Source of the DNA: Schlesneria paludicola DSM 18645
Lineage (GTDB): Bacteria; Planctomycetota; Planctomycetia; Planctomycetales; Planctomycetaceae
Assembly: GCA_945876035.1 (NCBI GenBank)
Contig: CAMCMU010000012.1
Coordinates: 1-64,000, forward strand
Length of the DNA stretch: 64,000 bases
Direction: 5' to 3'
The translations under genes were made by a program, and so were the position numbers. Shown here in pieces: positions 28,727-36,908 of this stretch (the stretch's first letter is position 1; every line of letters starts with the position of its first letter). The notes below the pieces were generated by a model. The model had not been told where the DNA came from and searched no databases. It saw nothing but the letters and a program-made list of their open reading frames with translations.

Positions 28727-29563
28727 ATGGACTGGAATAGGATGTCGGCCAACGAGAAGAATGCGGCATACAACAATGTCGCTGATGTTGGACCAGATTT
28801 CGTCGCGGACAAGACGCGGAGATGGCTCGAAGCCTCCACAAAACTGCGGGCCCAACACTCGAGGCATCTCAACCTAGCCTATGCCAACTACGAACGAACG
28901 GCTTGGGATTTCTATCCTGCGACCGATCCCAATGCGCCGTGCTATGTGCATCTGCACGGCGGGTACTGGCAGCGAGGAAGTAAGGAGATTTATGCCTGCA
29001 TGGTGCAAGGAGTATTGGCCCGCGGTTGGTCGGCGGCGTTGCCGGGATACACGCTGGCGCCCCTTGCCGGGTTGACACAGATAGTCGCCGAACTTCGCCG
29101 CGCACTCGACTGGTTCGGTGACCACGCTGCCGAGCACGGCATCACTGGTCCGCTGGTGTTGTCGGGTTGGTCAGCGGGAGGCCACCTCACGGCAACCTTG
29201 CTTGGTCATCCAATCGTGGCAGCGGGGCTCGCACTTTCGGGGGTTTTCGATTTGGCTCCGCTCCGAGATTCGCCGCATGTCAACGATCTGCTGCAACTTA
29301 CCGACGAGGAGGTCGCGACGCTTTCCCCCGTCCGCATTCCTAGTGTCGACAAGCCATTATGCGTCGCGTATGGCACCGCAGAACTTCCGCATATGATTGC
29401 CAGCAGCCGCCAATTTCATACGCTGCGTGTTGCAGCGGGGTTGCATGGTGACTTGGTTCCGATCGTCGATTGCAATCACTTTACGATCCTCGATGAGTTG
29501 ACGACTTCGGACAGTCTTTTGGTGGACACGATTTGCCGACTCGGCCGTTCTCTGAAGGGCTGA
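28727..29563 (+). CDS. Alpha/beta hydrolase, arylformamidase-like
   Basis: 278 residues from ATG 28727; the frame extends to TTG 28661, but family members start MDWxxMS as here, and GGAAAG lies about 10 bases upstream. The oxyanion motif HGGYWQ (about 73-78), nucleophile elbow GWSAGGH (serine about 147) and the late histidine in NHFTIL are in order for the kynurenine formamidase group of alpha/beta hydrolases, which hydrolyse N-formyl amides. No tryptophan-degradation genes are close. It sits just ahead of genes for gamma-glutamyl-amide metabolism, so it may release amine or formate from a formamide; that link is inference. Cytosolic, no signal peptide. Confidence 0.82.
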   Translation: MDWNRMSANEKNAAYNNVADVGPDFVADKTRRWLEASTKLRAQHSRHLNLAYANYERTAWDFYPATDPNAPCYVHLHGGYWQRGSKEIYACMVQGVLARGWSAALPGYTLAPLAGLTQIVAELRRALDWFGDHAAEHGITGPLVLSGWSAGGHLTATLLGHPIVAAGLALSGVFDLAPLRDSPHVNDLLQLTDEEVATLSPVRIPSVDKPLCVAYGTAELPHMIASSRQFHTLRVAAGLHGDLVPIVDCNHFTILDELTTSDSLLVDTICRLGRSLKG

Positions 29564-30048
29564 TCGGCCAAGACGCTGTGCCGACGGCGACGGAGCGACA
29601 CTCGAGAAACATCGACCAGCCCATCACGAAACCGCGCTACGGTTCGACCGCTCGGTGATCGTAGCCCAACGGCCCACCGGTAGAGGGCATTGCCACTGAC
29701 GGCTCATTCAACGACAGGACCTATCCCAGATTAAGCACACATCTGAAGAGCGACGCGATGAGCATCTCGATCGACCTGGAAACGCTTAGCTCACCGTTCC
29801 CAGCGAAGTATTCGCCGGTGATGATCACGCCCATGCCCGGTGACTCTATTTGAATTGTGCCGATCGGCTTGCGCAGCGTCTGCGATGTTCGATACTGCCG
29901 CTCCTCATCTGGCGAATGAACGCGACATGGAGAGCCGGCTCGGCAACTGCTCAGAATCACATTTCTGGGTGACTGGAAATTTCGACTCCGGTTTGTTTAA
30001 GTGGAGCCTCATTGCAGATATCGAGGAGACATTCGGGGAGTCGAGGGG
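29564..30048. other. Gap before the glutamate-synthase-like operon
   Basis: About 480 bases without a supported gene. It should contain the promoter of the mgs/glx operon. No distinct operator or hairpin found. Confidence 0.45.
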
Positions 30049-30945
30049 ATGTGCGGCATTGTCGGTTTCTTGGCCAAGAATACTGATTTGCGCAGATCCC
30101 TAGGTGAGTTTGTGGTGCCGATGCTGACCTGCATGGGAGACCGCGGTCCAGACTCGGCTGGCTTGGCTGTCTTCGGTGATCCGGTAGATCCGGAGTTGCG
30201 GCGATTCAATCTGCACGCACCTGACCGCCGGTTTGATTGGCCGACATTCAAGGAACAGTTTGGTAATCGGCTCGGCGGACGGATGGAATTGAACGCTCTC
30301 GAAAATCATGCGGTGCTGATTTCGCCAGTAGAGCCGGTCCGTTTTCAAGCGTGGCTTACCGAGAGTTATCCCGCGTTGCATCTGCTTTCGACCGGCCGAG
30401 TGATGGACGTCTACAAAGACGAAGGCCATCCGGCTGAGATCGCTCGGCGATATCACTTCAGCCAACTCACGGGGACTCACGGCGTGGGGCACACACGCAT
30501 GGCGACCGAGTCCGCTGTGTCTCCTGCGCATGCACACCCCTTCACCGCCGGCGAGGATTTTTGTCTGGTCCACAATGGCTCTCTGTCGAATCCCCACAAC
30601 GTACGCCGCAAGCTGGAAAAACGCGGTGTTTGCTTTGAGACCGACAACGACACCGAGGCCGCCTGCCGGTTCCTTGAATGGCGCATGAGCGAGGGAAACA
30701 GTTTAGAGGCGGCACTGCAGCAGGCGTTTGTGGAACTCGATGGATTCTATACGTTGTTGATGGCAACGGCAGATCAGTTGATCCTCGTTCGCGATGCGTT
30801 CGCCTGCAAGCCAGCCGTCGTCGCAGAAACCGCTGACTACGTCGCCATCTCCTCCGAATATCGCGCACTGGCGCATCTCCCCGGCGTGAAAGAAGCGAAC
30901 ATCTTCGAACCTGACCCGGAACAAATTTACTCATGGACCGCCTAA
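30049..30945 (+). CDS. mgsA: Class II glutamine amidotransferase subunit (MgsA/GlxB)
   Basis: 298 residues. ATG 30049 is certain: it gives MCGIVGFLAK, where Cys2 becomes the N-terminal nucleophile after removal of Met, and GGGGAG lies 8 bases upstream. The conserved GHTRMATES and HNGSLSNPHNVRR and late DNDTEA motifs of Ntn-type glutaminase domains are present. The subunit releases ammonia, or in N-methylglutamate synthase methylamine from gamma-glutamylmethylamide or a like donor, for transfer by the FMN subunit. It overlaps the next gene by 13 bases. The order amidotransferase, GXGXG protein, FMN protein, then GlnT/GmaS is that of mgsABC-gmaS and of rhizobial glxBCD-glnT. Confidence 0.88.
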   Translation: MCGIVGFLAKNTDLRRSLGEFVVPMLTCMGDRGPDSAGLAVFGDPVDPELRRFNLHAPDRRFDWPTFKEQFGNRLGGRMELNALENHAVLISPVEPVRFQAWLTESYPALHLLSTGRVMDVYKDEGHPAEIARRYHFSQLTGTHGVGHTRMATESAVSPAHAHPFTAGEDFCLVHNGSLSNPHNVRRKLEKRGVCFETDNDTEAACRFLEWRMSEGNSLEAALQQAFVELDGFYTLLMATADQLILVRDAFACKPAVVAETADYVAISSEYRALAHLPGVKEANIFEPDPEQIYSWTA

Positions 30946-31625
30946 TCCAGCTCGATTTGGGCCGCATCACGGTCCGTGAGCTCAACAATTATCTGCACCA
31001 CGAACTGCCCACTAACCTGCCGGTCCACGTCGAAATTCTGAATCCCAACGGAATGCATAGTCTCGCTGTCGGATTGAATGCGCCAGCGGAAATCGACATC
31101 CGTGGGCACGCCGGTTACTTCATCGCGGGGATGAACCAGAAAGCCAACGTCACCGTCCACGGCAACGTCGGCTGGAGCGTCGCCGAAAACATCATGTCTG
31201 GCACGGTTCGTGTCAAAGGCTGCGCCTCCGAGTGCGCCGGAGCGTCCGGTCACGGCGGATTGCTGTTCATCGAAAACGATGCCTCCTCCCGCTGTGGTAT
31301 CTCTTTGAAAGGCGGCGAGATCATTGTCGGCGGCAGCGTGGGACACATGTCCGCTTTCATGGCTCAAGCTGGAACCTTGGTCGTCTGCGGCGATGCGGGT
31401 GCGAACCTCGGTGACTCGCTCTACGAAGCCACAATTTACGTGGGCGGCAAGATTCACAGTCTTGGTGCCGATGCCCAAGAAGAACCGATGACGGCAGCCG
31501 ACATCGCACATGTTGCCGGGTTACTGGAGCGGGTCGGAATCCGACGCGATGCCGCCGCATTCAAACGTGTCGCATCAAAGCGATCTCTTTACCATTGGCA
31601 CGCAGACGCAGGACAAGAGTATTGA
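30933..31625 (+). CDS. mgsB: GXGXG-domain subunit (MgsB/GlxC)
   Basis: 230 residues, made of the right-handed beta-helix GXGXG repeat found in the C-terminal part of glutamate synthase and in formylmethanofuran dehydrogenase subunit C. The regular glycine turns are visible as ECAGASGHGGLLFIEND, KGGEIIVGGSVGHMSAF and GDAGANLGDSLYEATIYVGG. It has a structural, channel-forming role between amidotransferase and FMN subunits. ATG 30933 lies inside the last codons of the upstream gene, so translation is coupled; the next gene starts one base after its stop. Confidence 0.88.
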   Translation: MDRLIQLDLGRITVRELNNYLHHELPTNLPVHVEILNPNGMHSLAVGLNAPAEIDIRGHAGYFIAGMNQKANVTVHGNVGWSVAENIMSGTVRVKGCASECAGASGHGGLLFIENDASSRCGISLKGGEIIVGGSVGHMSAFMAQAGTLVVCGDAGANLGDSLYEATIYVGGKIHSLGADAQEEPMTAADIAHVAGLLERVGIRRDAAAFKRVASKRSLYHWHADAGQEY

Positions 31626-31626
31626 A

Positions 31627-32964
31627 ATGGCTGACCACATCTCAGGCGAAGAAAGCTACTCGTACAACCGACACGCACTGGAGTACATCCAGCATGCCGC
31701 GGTGCACGGATTGTACGACATCCGCGGCTTGGGAGCCAAACGGAAACTGCCGACCTTCGACGACTTGGTGTTTCTCACGGCCTCGGCATCGCGTTATCCA
31801 CTGGAGGGCTATCGCGAGAAGTGTATTTCGAAGACGGTCCTCGGCACGCGTTTCGCCAAGAAACCGATTGAGCTGAAAACTCCGGTGACGATTGCGGGCA
31901 TGAGCTTCGGATCGCTCTCGGCCAACACCAAGGAAGCGATCGGACGGGCGGCGACGGAGATCGGAACTTCGACCACCACCGGCGACGGGGGAATGACTCC
32001 CGAAGAGCGGCAATCGTCAAAAACGCTGGTCTATCAATGTCTGCCGTCGCGATACGGCTTCAACCCCAACGATCTTCGCCAAGCAAACGCCATCGAACTA
32101 GTCATCGGCCAAGGCGCGAAGCCAGGCGGAGGTGGCATGTTACTGGGCCAGAAAGTCAGCGAACGCGTCGCTGGCATGAGGACACTTCCGCAGGGAATCG
32201 ATCAACGCTCGGCCTGCCGGCATCCCGACTGGACCGGTCCGGACGATCTGACGATCAAGATCAACGAACTGCGGGAGATCACCGATTGGCAGATCCCAAT
32301 CTACGTCAAGATGGGAGCGACACGAGTTCGCGAAGACGTGAAGTTGGCGGTGAAAGCCGGAGCGGATGTCGTCGTGATCGACGGTATGCAAGGCGGTACG
32401 GCCGCAACGCAGCAATGCTTCATCGAACATGCCGGGATCCCGACGCTCGCCGCGTTGCCGCTTGCTGTGCAAGCGCTCGAAGAGATGGACGTCTTCGGTA
32501 CGGTGCAACTCATCATCTCCGGCGGCATCCGCTCCGGAGCCGATGTCGCCAAAGCCCTCGCCCTCGGAGCCGACGCCGTTGCGATTGGGCAAGCGGTGCT
32601 GATGGCTCTGGGCTGCAACAGTCCATCGTACTGCCACGAAGGCGAGCGCATCGATGCCACCGAGGATTACGAAAACCTCGGCACGGTTCCAGGCTATTGC
32701 CATCATTGCCATACCGGCCGCTGTCCCGTCGGAATCACCACACAGATTCCGGAACTCGAAGCTCGCATGACTCCCGACTGGGGAGCCAAGCGTCTCAAAA
32801 ATTATCTGCAAGTGCTGACGATGGAGTTGACGACACTCGCCCGAGCTTGTGGCAAGTCCAACGTGCATCACTTGGAACGCGAAGACCTTGTTGCCCTGAC
32901 GATCGAAGCCGCCGCAATGGCGAAAGTGCCACTCGCCGGAACCAATTGGATTCCTGGCCAATAA
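31627..32964 (+). CDS. mgsC: FMN-binding glutamate-synthase-like subunit (MgsC/GlxD)
   Basis: 445 residues when begun at ATG 31627; the frame is open back to 31510 but that part overlaps the previous gene and is not family-like. It is a Glu_synthase TIM barrel: AGMSFGSLSANTKEAIGRAA, then TTTGDGGM, PGGGGMLLG, a VVIDGMQGGTAATQ strand and the phosphate-binding ISGGIRSGADVAKALALGADAVAIG. A cysteine cluster CHHCHTGRCPVGI (about 357-369) should hold an iron-sulfur cluster as in glutamate synthase. With the two subunits before it, it would convert a gamma-glutamyl amide donor and 2-oxoglutarate or glutamate into N-methylglutamate or glutamate. Confidence 0.9.
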   Translation: MADHISGEESYSYNRHALEYIQHAAVHGLYDIRGLGAKRKLPTFDDLVFLTASASRYPLEGYREKCISKTVLGTRFAKKPIELKTPVTIAGMSFGSLSANTKEAIGRAATEIGTSTTTGDGGMTPEERQSSKTLVYQCLPSRYGFNPNDLRQANAIELVIGQGAKPGGGGMLLGQKVSERVAGMRTLPQGIDQRSACRHPDWTGPDDLTIKINELREITDWQIPIYVKMGATRVREDVKLAVKAGADVVVIDGMQGGTAATQQCFIEHAGIPTLAALPLAVQALEEMDVFGTVQLIISGGIRSGADVAKALALGADAVAIGQAVLMALGCNSPSYCHEGERIDATEDYENLGTVPGYCHHCHTGRCPVGITTQIPELEARMTPDWGAKRLKNYLQVLTMELTTLARACGKSNVHHLEREDLVALTIEAAAMAKVPLAGTNWIPGQ

Positions 32965-33087
32965 TTTGTGCTGCGGGGTGTTCGCTCCGTTTGCGTTTGC
33001 TGTTGAGCCGTTTTTTTAATCTCCACGCCAGAAACAATCTGAAAAACCAATGCGTACGGAAACCCCGCACACTCCACAGGAAACACC

Positions 33088-34446
33088 ATGAACGACCGCA
33101 ATGCTCTGCGCAAGCGTCTGGAGCAAGACAAGATTGAATTCATCCTCGTGCAATTCGTGGACGTTCACGGAGCTGCCAAAGGGAAGATGGTACCGGTGTC
33201 GTGTCTCGATGATGTGCTAGATACCGGAGCCGGATTCGCCGGCGCTGCAATGTGGGGCATCGGGCAAGGTCCGCATGGACATGACGTGATGGCTCGGATT
33301 GATCCCACCACGTGCACCCCGCTGGCGTGGATGCCGAACACGGCTCGATTCGCGGCCAATCTGTTTGTCGATCATCAACCGCATCCGTTTTGCTCACGAA
33401 CTAATTTACAGCGGGTGTTGAACCAGGCCAAGGCCAAGGGTTACATCTTCAATGTCGGCATGGAACCGGAGCACTTTCTGGTGACGCGCGCTGCGGACGG
33501 TTCGATTCGCCCGTGGGATCCGGTGGGAGTCGATACGCTGGCGAAGCCGTGCTACGACTATCGCTCGATGTCCGCCGCAATGGGCTATCTGCAAGATGTG
33601 ACGACGGCGCTCAATCAACTGGGCTGGGGCGCATTCCAGGTCGATCACGAGGATGCCAACGGGCAGTACGAAGTCAATTTCAACTACGCCGACGCGCTCG
33701 TCACCGCGGACCGAGTCACCTTCTTCCGTATGTTGAGCACCGAGATCGCCAAGAACTACGGAGCGACCGTGACGCATATGCCCAAGCCGTTCACCGACCG
33801 CACCGGCAGCGGCCTGCACGTTCATTTTCATCTGTCCGATGCGGAGTCTGGAAAAAATGTGTGCCTCGATCAGGCCGACCCGCGCGGCCTCGGCTTGTCA
33901 AAGCTGGCCTATCACTTCCTCGGCGGTGTCATCCACCACGCGCGCGCGATCTGTGCGGTGACCAGTCCGACGGTCAACTGCTACAAGCGATTGCAAGTCG
34001 GCGCCGGATTGATGTCCAGCCGATCGGGCTTCAACTGGACTCCGGCATTCGCCAGCTACGGTGACAACAACCGCACGCAAATGATCCGAGTCGCCGGCCC
34101 CGGCCACTGCGAAGACCGCACCGTCTCGGCCGGCTGCAATCCGTACTTGGCCTTAGCCGCATTCCTCGCTGCCGGCTTGGACGGCATCGAAAACAAACTG
34201 GATCCAGGCGAACCGAACCTCGGTAACCTGTATCAACGCTCGCTCGCCGAGATCCGCGACTCCGGCATCAAACTGCTCCCACAATCGCTGAGCGAAGCCG
34301 TCGAAGAACTCCGCAACGACGCCGTGGTGAAATCGGCGTTAGGAGTCATCGCCGACGACTTCATCGAACTGAAATCCCGCGAATGGCAAAGCTACCACAA
34401 GCAAGTCTCGGCGTGGGAAGTCGAGCAGTATCTGACTGCGCTCTAG
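33088..34446 (+). CDS. gmaS: GlnT/GmaS-type glutamine synthetase family ligase
   Basis: 452 residues, full length for the GlnT/GmaS branch of glutamine synthetases. The substrate and metal motifs are visible: VGMEPEHFLV, DHEDANGQYEVNF, HMPKPF...GSGLHVHFHL, NCYKRL and the terminal NPYLALAA. It joins glutamate to ammonia or to methylamine (gamma-glutamylmethylamide synthetase), using ATP. The placement 123 bases after the mgsABC-like genes favours the methylamine reading, but GlnT of rhizobia has the same order of neighbours (glxBCD), so the amine used is open. AGGA seven bases ahead of ATG 33088 supports the start. Confidence 0.9.
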   Translation: MNDRNALRKRLEQDKIEFILVQFVDVHGAAKGKMVPVSCLDDVLDTGAGFAGAAMWGIGQGPHGHDVMARIDPTTCTPLAWMPNTARFAANLFVDHQPHPFCSRTNLQRVLNQAKAKGYIFNVGMEPEHFLVTRAADGSIRPWDPVGVDTLAKPCYDYRSMSAAMGYLQDVTTALNQLGWGAFQVDHEDANGQYEVNFNYADALVTADRVTFFRMLSTEIAKNYGATVTHMPKPFTDRTGSGLHVHFHLSDAESGKNVCLDQADPRGLGLSKLAYHFLGGVIHHARAICAVTSPTVNCYKRLQVGAGLMSSRSGFNWTPAFASYGDNNRTQMIRVAGPGHCEDRTVSAGCNPYLALAAFLAAGLDGIENKLDPGEPNLGNLYQRSLAEIRDSGIKLLPQSLSEAVEELRNDAVVKSALGVIADDFIELKSREWQSYHKQVSAWEVEQYLTAL

Positions 34447-35349
34447 TGACCTTGAAAGGGGGAGCAAAACCGAGACCACCGCGTTAGGGCAAACATCAAA
34501 AACGCCATCGTGGAGAAGACGAATGACTTGGAATTTGTCGCCGATCGCCATTCCGCAAAACGGGCCACGCTCCTGATCAACGCACGGAATCTCCACGCCC
34601 TTCCGCAGAGGAACTTCGTAGAAAAGAAGCGGATGACAGGGGTCAATTTTGCGAAGTTCCTGAAGATGGTGGGCAGGAATGAAAAGATGAAGAGAGACTC
34701 TCTGACAGACTGAAGACGCTAGGAAAAACAATGCCTAGGTCGTTGTCCAGCCAAGCCTTCGCCGAGGTTCAACAGATTCATTCCTAATGCGACTGCCCAA
34801 ACTGCGGAGCCGGCCGCTGTGGGAGTGCCACGACGGCCGACCGTCCCACGAATCGGCCAGAGGAATCGGCGACCGCGAGAAGATCGCTGGTGAGTGGTTC
34901 GAGCAGTGCTGTCACCGCTCCGGCCGCAAACTGTGGTTCCTCGTCACTCGAGACGCTCAGGCAGACCCTGTATGAACGATCTTATCGCGCGGCCCTTTGT
35001 CACTGCTATTTCAAACACCAAGAGCATTGAGAATTGACATTACGTCAATGTCCGAGATCAGGGGGCGACTGGCTCTCTGACCGCGTTATCTGAGCAACCC
35101 TGATCACCCCAGAAGAACAACCGGAACGCGTCACAGATTACCACAACAAAATCCTGCTCCAGTGCTCAGAGGAAGATCCAGATTAGGTTCTCCGTGTGGA
35201 CAGGTGGGCTGCGTGACTCAAACCGAACCTGATCCGCAGAGAGCTGTTTTCCATCTCTGTGTCTTGGATGTTACAAAAAAACCGCTTGCAAAATGGGCTG
35301 CGAAGACTTCCGAAAAAAGAGCAACGATTCGGTTGACTTGGCCGAAAAA
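34447..35349. other. Long gap without recognised gene
   Basis: About 900 bases between convergent genes. A 67-codon plus frame (34510-34713) and an overlapping minus frame are protein-like in places but have no recognised motif and no good ribosome-binding site. It may hold a decayed gene. Confidence 0.35.
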
Positions 35350-36483
35350 TTACAGACCGGGATCGAGTCGAATCAAACCGCCCGTCGGTTTGTCATTGCC
35401 ATCCGTCGTTCTTCCGGTATTGAACACCGTGATGTACAGAGCCCCTTGTTTGTCGAAGGCAAGCGACGTGGGTCGATCAAGACCGAGGATTTTCTTTGGC
35501 TTGACTTCGTCCCCTTCGAGGATCAGTTCAAACAGACCACCCTCTGACTTAATTTCTTCTGCCCAAGCAAAATCAGTGGCGTAGAGTTTGCCGCTTGGGC
35601 TGTAGGCGAGGCCCGTGATGTCGTGCAACCCGGTCTTATAGCTCTTAATCAGTTTTCCGGACTTGTCGTATTTGGTGAGCAGGGAATCACCGGGGACGTT
35701 GACCTCGCCCATCTGGCCGACAACCAACTCTGAGTTGTCTGGACTCACAGTCATCGCCACTGGAGCGTCAACCTGAGTCGCCTCTTTGGTAGCGATGACT
35801 GGAATCAACTCACCCGGCTTGCCATCCACGATTTGTGAAGCGACGATCCATCCCTTGGTATCGTCGCCATTCGACGTGACGTAGACGGCGTCGTTCCAGA
35901 CAACGGCTTGGTAGAAATTACCCTCACCCTTGTTCTCCGCCGAGGTCCCCTTGATCGGTCCTAGGGTGAACTCCGCAGCATTTTCTGCGGTTTCTATCCG
36001 CGGTGTTCCGGGAACGTCATCCTCGATCTTGAAGATCCGAACAAGTTCTTCACCGTCCGGGCGACTGCCATCAGGAACGATCAAACGATTTGTTCCCCAA
36101 ATCGTACAACCCAAGGGACCGATGTTGTACTTCGGTCCCTTGCCATAGACGTCGGTGGGGTAGCCATGAACTTCGAGGTAGATTTTTTTGGTCGCAGGGA
36201 CGTAACGAAAAATGCCCTGTTGAGAGGTAATAAACACGTGCTCCGTTCCGGGATGAACACAGACGCCGGAGGGATTTTCGAGATGAATAACCGCGACCTT
36301 TATCGGACGCTCGGCCGTTGTTTCTGGGGACGTAAGCACTTCCTGCCCGGCAGACGGATTCGCGGGTGACTCTTCTTTTTTCGCAGCATCCTCTGCGAAA
36401 TTGAAGGGGAGGCTGACCCCGAACATCAACGCCGGAACGATCCAACTGCAAATTAAACGGGGCTTGCTCATTTGATCTTTCAT
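35350..36483 (-). CDS. Exported SMP-30/NHL-type propeller protein
   Basis: 377 residues. A signal peptide (MSKPRLICSWIVPALMFGVSL) follows either ATG 36483 or ATG 36471; neither has a good ribosome-binding site. After a linker rich in Glu/Pro/Ser/Thr comes a six-bladed propeller with blades such as NPSGVCVHPGTEHVFIT, DAPVAMTVSPDNSELVVG, DITGLAYSPSGKLYATDF and RPTSLAFDKQGALYIT. Planctomycetes have many such secreted proteins, often of unknown activity; lactonase or carbohydrate-binding roles are possible, but catalytic residues cannot be identified here. Confidence 0.75.
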   Translation of the reverse strand: MKDQMSKPRLICSWIVPALMFGVSLPFNFAEDAAKKEESPANPSAGQEVLTSPETTAERPIKVAVIHLENPSGVCVHPGTEHVFITSQQGIFRYVPATKKIYLEVHGYPTDVYGKGPKYNIGPLGCTIWGTNRLIVPDGSRPDGEELVRIFKIEDDVPGTPRIETAENAAEFTLGPIKGTSAENKGEGNFYQAVVWNDAVYVTSNGDDTKGWIVASQIVDGKPGELIPVIATKEATQVDAPVAMTVSPDNSELVVGQMGEVNVPGDSLLTKYDKSGKLIKSYKTGLHDITGLAYSPSGKLYATDFAWAEEIKSEGGLFELILEGDEVKPKKILGLDRPTSLAFDKQGALYITVFNTGRTTDGNDKPTGGLIRLDPGL

Positions 36484-36908
36484 GTCTCGAGCGACGGAGG
36501 CAATCGGCCACCACGCAGGGTTCCTTGAGTCTCATCAGTGGGACATTGTTTGGCAGGGAGGCGTTGTAATCCGAAAAGACCCAACCGCACAACAGGCCGG
36601 CAGTGTTAACCTCTCGCGAGAGGGCACAGGCGAATCTTACAACAGCAAACCAGTTCCTGCAATTTACTGCAGTCAAGCCGACGACAATCGACGTACGCGA
36701 TCCTGGATTTGACTGGCTCTGAAAAACGATTTCTACGCCACGGAGGTCCCTTCGAGAATTTCTGGAAGAGGGAATTAAAGGCTCTTTCCATCTCCGAACG
36801 GACAGATGCCCGAGGAAGCAACCATGCTCAAGTGATGCGCAAACCTAAGGCATGTTCCAAGAGACTCGGATACAGCCGATTGTCTGTAAACTTCCGGTCG
36901 CATTCAAG
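36484..36908. other. Gap between YhaN-like and SMP-30-like genes
   Basis: Both neighbours are on the minus strand. Contains the end of the YhaN transcript and the promoter of 35350-36483. No gene or strong hairpin seen. Confidence 0.45.

Noticed and set aside
31510-31626. Longer start for the FMN subunit
   Set aside because: It would overlap the preceding subunit gene by over 100 bases with non-family sequence; ATG 31627 gives the usual length and N-terminus.
34339-34731. 130-codon minus-strand frame overlapping the end of the GlnT/GmaS gene
   Set aside because: It overlaps a certain gene on the other strand, and no motif was recognised; it may reflect codon bias of that gene.
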